In this document: positions 63,757-64,000 of the stretch, one piece after another
Layout of the letters: every line of letters starts with the position of its first letter
Numbering within the stretch: the stretch's first letter is position 1
Source of the DNA: Heliocidaris erythrogramma
Taxonomy: Eukaryota > Echinodermata > Echinoidea > Camarodonta > Echinometridae
Direction: 5' to 3'
Assembly: GCA_025617745.1 (NCBI GenBank)
Contig: CM046854.1
Location: forward strand, 61,895,606 to 61,959,605
DNA length: 64,000 nucleotides
Translations under genes and position numbers: made by a program
Notes under the pieces: generated by a model
Database searches by the model: none
Seen by the model: only the letters and a program-made list of their open reading frames with translations
Told to the model about the DNA's origin: nothing

Positions 63757-64000
63757 TATTATCGTCAATGAATTCAGAAAGTTGGCGATGTACAGCCCTC
63801 TCTATGATTCTGCTAACAACAGACACAATATAAATTGGGCGGTAATTGTTTGGATCAGACATATCACCAGCTTTAAAAATTGGAATTACTCGAGCTTCTT
63901 TCCAACCCTTGGGTACACATCCCGTGGTCAAAGATGCATTTATGATATCGGTTAACGATCTCGCTATCACCTGTTTCGTCAATTTTAGAAGACGACAAGA
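63757..64000 (-). pseudogene. Retrotransposon 2 RT, N-terminal part
   Basis: The minus-strand frame, open to the window edge, encodes LTDIINASLTTGCVPKGWKE, ARVIPIFKAGD and NNYRPIYIVSVVSRIIERAV, ending EFIDDN where the insertion begins. This is the standard start of the RT domain in CR1/Jockey-type elements (usual P-I-S-V-L is P-I-Y-I-V here). The ATG at 63982 is not a start; the frame continues beyond it. Confidence 0.85.

Larger units (their letters stand above)
61571..64000 (-). mobile_element. Non-LTR retrotransposon 2, interrupted, runs off the window
   Basis: The minus strand encodes a second CR1/Jockey-type reverse transcriptase in pieces. The N-terminal RT part is at 63757-64000, the middle at about 62069-62732, and the C-terminal part at 61571-62049. 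A 1,024-bp insertion (62733-63756) separates the first two. An internal deletion or frameshift lies near 62050-62068 and another frameshift near 61650. The 5-prime end, with any endonuclease, lies outside the window. Confidence 0.85.

Overview
The window looks like animal nuclear DNA: split coding exons with GT/AG introns, AT-rich non-coding sequence, many poly-G/poly-C runs, non-LTR retrotransposons and abundant inverted-repeat (MITE-like) elements. From memory of such repeats (for example elements ending in TGTGACCCTCCACC, or TTAA-flanked elements starting AGGGGTACTCC) I infer a marine deuterostome, most likely an echinoderm. No database search was possible, so the species is unknown.

Only one host protein-coding gene is supported. 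It lies on the + strand from about 20.0 to 47.7 kb and the first exons were not found. Its exons encode, in order: two Ig-like domains (20006-20311 and 22240-22512, both phase 1-1); a Thr/Pro-rich stalk built from very small phase 1-1 exons (25401-25427, 30424-30450, 32706-32750); a transmembrane segment (35953-36084); two juxtamembrane exons (37542-37572, 38387-38457); and a tyrosine-kinase-like domain on eight exons (39377-46343) with a short tail ending at a stop at 47718-47720. The reading frame passes through all of these junctions. The kinase fold is kept (Gly-rich loop, activation segment SRWSSPE, GDVW, LCW), but the catalytic residues are not: VAIK is VAIR, the alpha-C Glu is Ser, HRD is HGT, and DFG is DYG. 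It is therefore predicted to be an Ig-domain receptor pseudokinase.

Inside a kinase intron (40.6-42.2 kb) lies an array of four tRNA genes: three on the minus strand in 405-bp tandem units and one on the plus strand in an inverted unit. All four are identical, read UCU anticodon (Arg), and end in T6 terminators.

The first 20 kb hold repeats and no convincing gene: two copies of a foldback block packed with TACCACAGG/CCTGTGGTA (3.4-4.5 and 7.2-8.4 kb), an array of X-box-like palindromes (4.6-6.7 kb), three copies of an approximately 650-bp interspersed repeat (5.8, 15.4, 17.0 kb), a 1-kb foldback element (14.1-15.1 kb) and a nested MITE pair (18.1-19.1 kb). Downstream of the receptor, 48.8-58.7 kb holds low-complexity sequence, minisatellites, foldbacks and LINE-like 3-prime ends. 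The last 5 kb carry two broken non-LTR retrotransposons in tail-to-tail orientation: a 5-prime-truncated one on + (58.7-60.6 kb) and one on - (61.6 kb to the window end) that is split by a 1,024-bp inverted-repeat insertion with a 5-bp target duplication.
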